Shown here one piece after another: positions 60,714 through 64,000 of a DNA stretch of 64,000 nt. A program made the translations under genes and the position numbers. The notes under the pieces were generated by a model. The model was given only the letters and a program-made list of their open reading frames with translations. It made no database searches and was not told the DNA's origin. The stretch comes from Thermopolyspora flexuosa (lineage in GTDB: Bacteria; Actinomycetota; Actinomycetes; Streptosporangiales; Streptosporangiaceae): NCBI RefSeq assembly GCF_006716785.1, contig NZ_VFPQ01000001.1:2418001-2482000 (forward strand). The letters are read 5' to 3'. Numbering within the stretch: position 1 is the first letter of the stretch; each line of letters starts with the position of its first letter.

Positions 60714-61361
60714 GTGGAGGCGGTCCTGTTCGACATGGACGGCCTGCTCATCGATTCCGAGCAGCTCTGGTACGAGGTGGAGACCGAGGTCGCAGAGCGG
60801 CTCGGCGGCACCTGGGGGAGGGCGCACCAGAAGCGGCTCGTGGGCGGCTCGATGCGCTCCACGGTGAGCTACATCCTCGAGGTGACCGGGGCGGACGTCG
60901 CCCCCGAGGTGGTCGCGGGCTGGATGCTCGAGGGCATGCGGTCCCGGCTCGCCGAGGGGATCGAGCTCATGCCCGGCGCCGACGAGCTGCTCACCGAGGT
61001 GCGTGCGGCGGGCCTGCGCACCGGGCTGGTCACCTCCTCCGGCCGGGTGCTCGCCGACGCGGTGCTCGGCGTGGTGGGCGCCGACCGGTTCGACGTGGTG
61101 GTCACCGGGGACGACGTCACCCGGCACAAGCCCGACCCCGAGCCGTACCTGCGGGCGGCGCGGCTGCTGGGCCTGCCGCCCGGGCGCTGCGTGGCGCTGG
61201 AGGACTCGCCGAACGGGGTCGCCGCGGCGACCGCCGCGGGCTGCCGCGTGGTGGCCGTGCCGAGCGTGCTGCCGGTCGAGGAGGCGCCGGGCCGCCTCGT
61301 CGTCGGCTCCCTCAAGGAGCTCTCCGTGTACCGGCTGCGCGGCCTGTTCCCCGAACCCTGA
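60714..61361 (+). CDS. HAD family phosphatase (beta-phosphoglucomutase-like)
   Basis: 215-aa haloacid-dehalogenase phosphatase. Motif I DMDGLLIDSE with the nucleophile aspartate, motif II TSSGR, motif III lysine in RHKPDPEPYL, motif IV LEDSPNGVAAATAAG. The helical cap lies between motifs I and II, as in beta-phosphoglucomutase and 2-deoxyglucose-6-phosphatase-like enzymes. The substrate is unknown. A GTG start is used. It follows metH by 169 bases beyond the terminator. Confidence 0.85.
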   Translation: MEAVLFDMDGLLIDSEQLWYEVETEVAERLGGTWGRAHQKRLVGGSMRSTVSYILEVTGADVAPEVVAGWMLEGMRSRLAEGIELMPGADELLTEVRAAGLRTGLVTSSGRVLADAVLGVVGADRFDVVVTGDDVTRHKPDPEPYLRAARLLGLPPGRCVALEDSPNGVAAATAAGCRVVAVPSVLPVEEAPGRLVVGSLKELSVYRLRGLFPEP

Positions 61362-61472
61362 TCACCCCTGTCGCGTCCCCCTAGGGGAGGGACCCTCCTT
61401 GCGGAGGAGCCCGCCCGGTCGCGTCGCGTGTCAGGATGGAGGGGCAGGCGATGTCGACGGGGTGAGGCGGAT

Positions 61473-61973
61473 ATGTCCTTTGATCAGATCGCGTGGTTGC
61501 CGCTGTGCGCCGGGCTCACCGCGGCCGGCCTGGTGCTCGCCTTCCTGGCGTTCCGGCGGCGCGGGGCCGCCTCGGGGCTGCGGGTGACCGCCTGGGCGCT
61601 GCTGCCGATGGCCGCCTACCTGACCGGCGCGCTGCAGACGCTGTGGCAGATCGGCACGGCGGCGGTGCGGTTCGTCACCGGGCTGGTGCTCTCGCCGATG
61701 GTGTGGGCCGGGGTGATCCTCACCGGCCTGTCGGTGCTGCTGTTCCTCGTCTCCGGCATCCTGCGCAGGCGCGGCGGCGGTGGCCGGCGCCAGGCCGAGC
61801 GGGCGGCCGGCGGCGACGCGGCGGGCACGGCGGCGCCGGGCGGCGGCGCGCGGCGCCGGGACGTGACGGGGAGCGAGCCCACCCGGCCGCTGCCGCGTCC
61901 GGGCCGGCAGGCGCCCGCGGACGACGATTTCTCCGAGATCGAGGAGATTCTCAAACGGCGCGGGATTGCTTAA
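61473..61973 (+). CDS. Membrane protein of unknown function
   Basis: 166-aa protein with three hydrophobic segments (LPLCAGLTAAGLVLAFLAF, VTAWALLPMAAYLTGALQTLW, MVWAGVILTGLSVLLFLVSGILR), then a charged, glycine-rich cytoplasmic tail ending ADDDFSEIEEILKRRGIA. Similar proteins are found in actinomycetes without known role. GAGG six bases before the ATG at 61473 decides the start over one 45 bases upstream. Confidence 0.68.
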   Translation: MSFDQIAWLPLCAGLTAAGLVLAFLAFRRRGAASGLRVTAWALLPMAAYLTGALQTLWQIGTAAVRFVTGLVLSPMVWAGVILTGLSVLLFLVSGILRRRGGGGRRQAERAAGGDAAGTAAPGGGARRRDVTGSEPTRPLPRPGRQAPADDDFSEIEEILKRRGIA

Positions 61974-62277
61974 CGGAATCGTCCCGGCGGGTTTTTCGAG
62001 CCCGATTGCGGGTAAAAAAATGTCCCTGTTTTATCTTGGTATGTCACGGTTTTGAGACATAACCATGACACCTCCAGGACATACCTCCGAAGATCAACAC
62101 AGATGAGTTTCGCCTGAATCACAGTTGAGCCACATCGTTCGTTCACGTACTGGTCAGCGCAGCTCAGGGCATAGATTCTGCCTCCTGGGACGACGGTTAG
62201 GGTGGTCGTCCTAGCCGCGCTGTCGACCGACAGTCGGCGCGTTGGTTTTGTCGTCTGTGATCCAGGGGGCCGACAGT
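61974..62277. other. AT-rich regulatory region before the peptide-type importer
   Basis: About 300 bases, the most AT-rich stretch of the window. TAGATT near 62172 is a -10 candidate. GGACGAC and GTCGTCC around 62189-62211 can pair in the 5' leader. It also contains the GGTATGTC/GACATACC repeat described separately. No ORF recognised. Confidence 0.5.
62038..62085. repeat. Interrupted inverted repeat GGTATGTC ... GACATACC
   Basis: GGTATGTC (62038-62045) and its perfect complement GACATACC (62078-62085) flank a third partial copy GACATAACC at about 62056-62064. Three half-sites in 48 bases suggest a regulator binding region. Confidence 0.4.
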
Positions 62278-63279
62278 ATGAGCGCGCCGCTCGACGTGCC
62301 GGGCAGTACCGCCGAGGCGCAGCCCGAGGCCGTACTCGAGGGTGCGAGCGGAAAGGCGATCCAGGGCCGATCACTCGGCCAGATCGCCTGGAATCGCCTC
62401 AAGCGCGACAAGGTCGCGATGTCCGGTGCGTTCGTCGTGATCTTCCTGATCCTGGTCGCGATCTTCGCCCCGGTCGTGGTGCGGCTGTTCGGGCATCCGC
62501 CCCTCGAGTTCCACCAGGAGATGATCGACCCGGTCACCCAGATCCCCAAGGGCGGGTCGGGCATCAGCAGCGAGTTCCTGTTCGGCGTCGAGCCGCAGAC
62601 CGGCCGCGACCTGTTCAGCCGCGTGGTGTACGGCTCGCGCATCTCGCTGCTGATCGCGTTCTGCGCCACCCTGCTCTCGGTGCTGATCGGCACGATCATG
62701 GGCATCGTGGCCGGCTACTTCGGCGGCTGGGTGGACTACATCATCAGCCGCCTGATGGACGTCTTCCTCGCCTTCCCCCTGCTCGTCTTCGCCCTCGCCC
62801 TCGTCGGCGTGCTGGCGCAGTTCGAGCAGCAGCTCGGGATCAAGGGGGACTCCCTCCGCATCGCGCTGCTCATCTTCGTGATCGGGTTCTTCAACTGGCC
62901 GTACATCGGCCGCATCATCCGCGGCCAGACGCTCTCGCTGCGCGAGCGCGAGTTCGTCGACGCCGCCCGGAGCCTTGGGGCGCGCGGGCCGTACATCCTG
63001 TTCCGGGAGATCCTGCCGAACCTGATCGCCCCGATCCTCATCTACGCCACGCTGCTCATCCCCTCGAACGTGCTGTTCGAGGCCGCGCTCTCGTTCCTCG
63101 GCGTCGGCGTCCAGGCGCCCACGCCCACCTGGGGCGGGCTGCTGTCGGAGGCGGTGAAGTACTACACCGTGCCGCACTTCATGTTCTTCCCGGGCATGGC
63201 GATCTTCATCACGGTCCTCGCCTTCAACCTGTTCGGTGACGGCCTGCGCGACGCGCTCGACCCCAAGTCCTCCCGCTGA
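62278..63279 (+). CDS. Peptide/nickel-type ABC transporter permease, DppC/OppC family
   Basis: 333-aa membrane protein. An N-terminal OppC_N-type segment (SLGQIAWNRLKRDKVAMSGAFVVIFLILVAIFAPVV) is followed by the permease domain with five more helices; the EAA loop is EFVDAARSLGARGPYILFREILPNLIAPILIYATLLI. FGVEPQTGRDLFSRVVYGSRISLLIAF is typical of DppC. The ATG at 62278 is favoured, with a weak G-rich site. The partner DppB permease does not precede it, which is unusual; it may lie further downstream. Confidence 0.9.
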   Translation: MSAPLDVPGSTAEAQPEAVLEGASGKAIQGRSLGQIAWNRLKRDKVAMSGAFVVIFLILVAIFAPVVVRLFGHPPLEFHQEMIDPVTQIPKGGSGISSEFLFGVEPQTGRDLFSRVVYGSRISLLIAFCATLLSVLIGTIMGIVAGYFGGWVDYIISRLMDVFLAFPLLVFALALVGVLAQFEQQLGIKGDSLRIALLIFVIGFFNWPYIGRIIRGQTLSLREREFVDAARSLGARGPYILFREILPNLIAPILIYATLLIPSNVLFEAALSFLGVGVQAPTPTWGGLLSEAVKYYTVPHFMFFPGMAIFITVLAFNLFGDGLRDALDPKSSR

Positions 63280-63325
63280 CCAGCGATCTTCCATCCCCGT
63301 TTCCGACCACCAAGGGGTGCAACGC

Positions 63326-64000
63326 ATGAAGAAGAAGTCCGCACTGGCGTTCACCGCCGTGGGGGCGGCCCTCGCCCTGGGCCTGTCCGCCTGCGGCGGG
63401 GGCGGCGCACAGTCGTCGGGTGGGGGCGGCGAGTCCGCAGCCGCCAAGCACACCATGAACGCCGCTCTTGAGAACGTGTTCAACCCTTCCGACAAGAAGG
63501 GCGGCACGCTCAAGATGGCGATCTCCGAGGACTGGGACTCGATCGACCCCGCCGACACCTACTACGCCCTGTCCTGGAACCTCATCCGGATCTACGGCCG
63601 GCCGCTGGTCACCTACAACCCGGCGCCGGGCGCCAAGGGCCGTGAGCTCGTGCCGGACCTCGCCGAGAGCCTCGGCACCCCGAGTGACGGCGGCAAGACC
63701 TGGACCTACAAGCTCCGCGAGGGCGTCAAGTTCGAGGACGGCACGCCGATCACGTCCAAGGACGTCAAGTACGCGGTGCTGCGGTCGCTCGACAAGGAGA
63801 CCTTCCCGAACGGCCCGACGTACTTCAACGACTGGCTCGACCTGCCCAAGGAGTTCAAGAGCGTCTACAAGACGCCGGACGTGAACACCGACCAGGCGAT
63901 CGAGACCCCGGACGACCGGACGATCGTCTTCCACCTGAAGAAGCCCTACGGTGGCTTCGACAACTTCGCCGCGCTGCCGGCCACCATCCCGGTGCCGAAG
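63326..64000 (+). CDS. Peptide-type ABC transporter substrate-binding lipoprotein (partial)
   Basis: First 225 codons of a family 5 binding protein; the gene runs off the window. The signal ends in the lipobox LSAC with C23 lipidated, then a glycine/serine linker. GGTLKMAISEDWDSIDPADTYYALSWNLIRIYGRPLVTYNP and LAESLGTPSDGGKTWTYKLREGVKFEDGTPITSKDVKYAV are standard for peptide/oligosaccharide receptors of this family. AAGGGG precedes the ATG. It starts 46 bases after the permease gene and should belong to the same importer. Confidence 0.9.
   Translation, partial: MKKKSALAFTAVGAALALGLSACGGGGAQSSGGGGESAAAKHTMNAALENVFNPSDKKGGTLKMAISEDWDSIDPADTYYALSWNLIRIYGRPLVTYNPAPGAKGRELVPDLAESLGTPSDGGKTWTYKLREGVKFEDGTPITSKDVKYAVLRSLDKETFPNGPTYFNDWLDLPKEFKSVYKTPDVNTDQAIETPDDRTIVFHLKKPYGGFDNFAALPATIPVPK

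Overview
The window is very GC-rich, with codons ending almost always in G or C and many GTG starts. It carries mycothiol ligase (mshC), long-form hisG, the actinobacterial trio phosphomutase / DUF3090 / SCO1664 kinase-like protein, DUF6457, DUF3099 and an acVLRF1-type release factor. This is an actinomycete chromosome; a Streptosporangiales-type (possibly thermophilic) species is my guess, not something the sequence proves. No tRNA, rRNA, insertion sequence or prophage was seen. The first 27 bases look like the last repeat of a CRISPR array lying to the left.

Layout. 0.2-4.1 kb: GH2 beta-mannosidase, then hisE-hisG. 4.1-6.7 kb: a degenerate EAL/CBS protein and a Vms1-like ribosome-rescue factor. 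6.8-11.8 kb: a sulfur-type operon. A 21-codon cysteine-rich leader ORF precedes an SsuC/SsuB transporter, an AprA-like flavoprotein, an AprB-like ferredoxin and a lipoprotein binding protein; the five large genes are joined by ATGA overlaps and followed by a 16-bp-stem terminator. 12-21 kb: ABC-F ATPase, small HTH protein, crotonase, ABC exporter, sulfotransferase, sirtuin-LD-carboxypeptidase pair and a DUF1444-like protein. 21-29.4 kb: two secreted proteins, DEAD-box helicase, glpF-glpK, and an MFS gene with a disturbed 5' end. 29.8-33.6 kb: moaA, DUF6457, small membrane and cyclase genes, a candidate small RNA, DUF3099, dodecin. 33.7-38.1 kb: tldE/tldD divergent from fabG-fabI (type II fatty acid synthesis) across two adjacent inverted repeats. 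38.2-45.2 kb: anchored secreted protein, aldo-keto reductase, the phosphomutase/DUF3090/SCO1664 trio, NRDE protein, mshC, peptide deformylase.

45.5-55.9 kb is a nitrate assimilation island: transporter, molybdopterin nitrate reductase, FAD oxidoreductase with a BFD-like [2Fe-2S] domain, nirB, nirD, a HemD-like regulator with a C-terminal winged helix (NnaR type) and a CbiX-type chelatase for siroheme. moaA, for molybdopterin, lies upstream at 29.8 kb. 56-64 kb: PAC2 protein, metH, HAD phosphatase, a membrane protein, and the start of a peptide-type ABC importer cut by the window end.

Strongest leads: (1) the cysteine leader peptide plus coupled SsuBC/AprAB-like operon, a candidate organosulfur acquisition and redox system without an SsuD monooxygenase; (2) three tandem hairpins at 32339-32445 that all expose CCCCCGT on the minus strand, with a promoter-like start and a U-rich terminator, i.e. 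a candidate roughly 120-nt C-rich-loop sRNA; (3) the double operator at the fabG promoter and a set of apparently leaderless genes with TAnnnT just upstream of the start codon.
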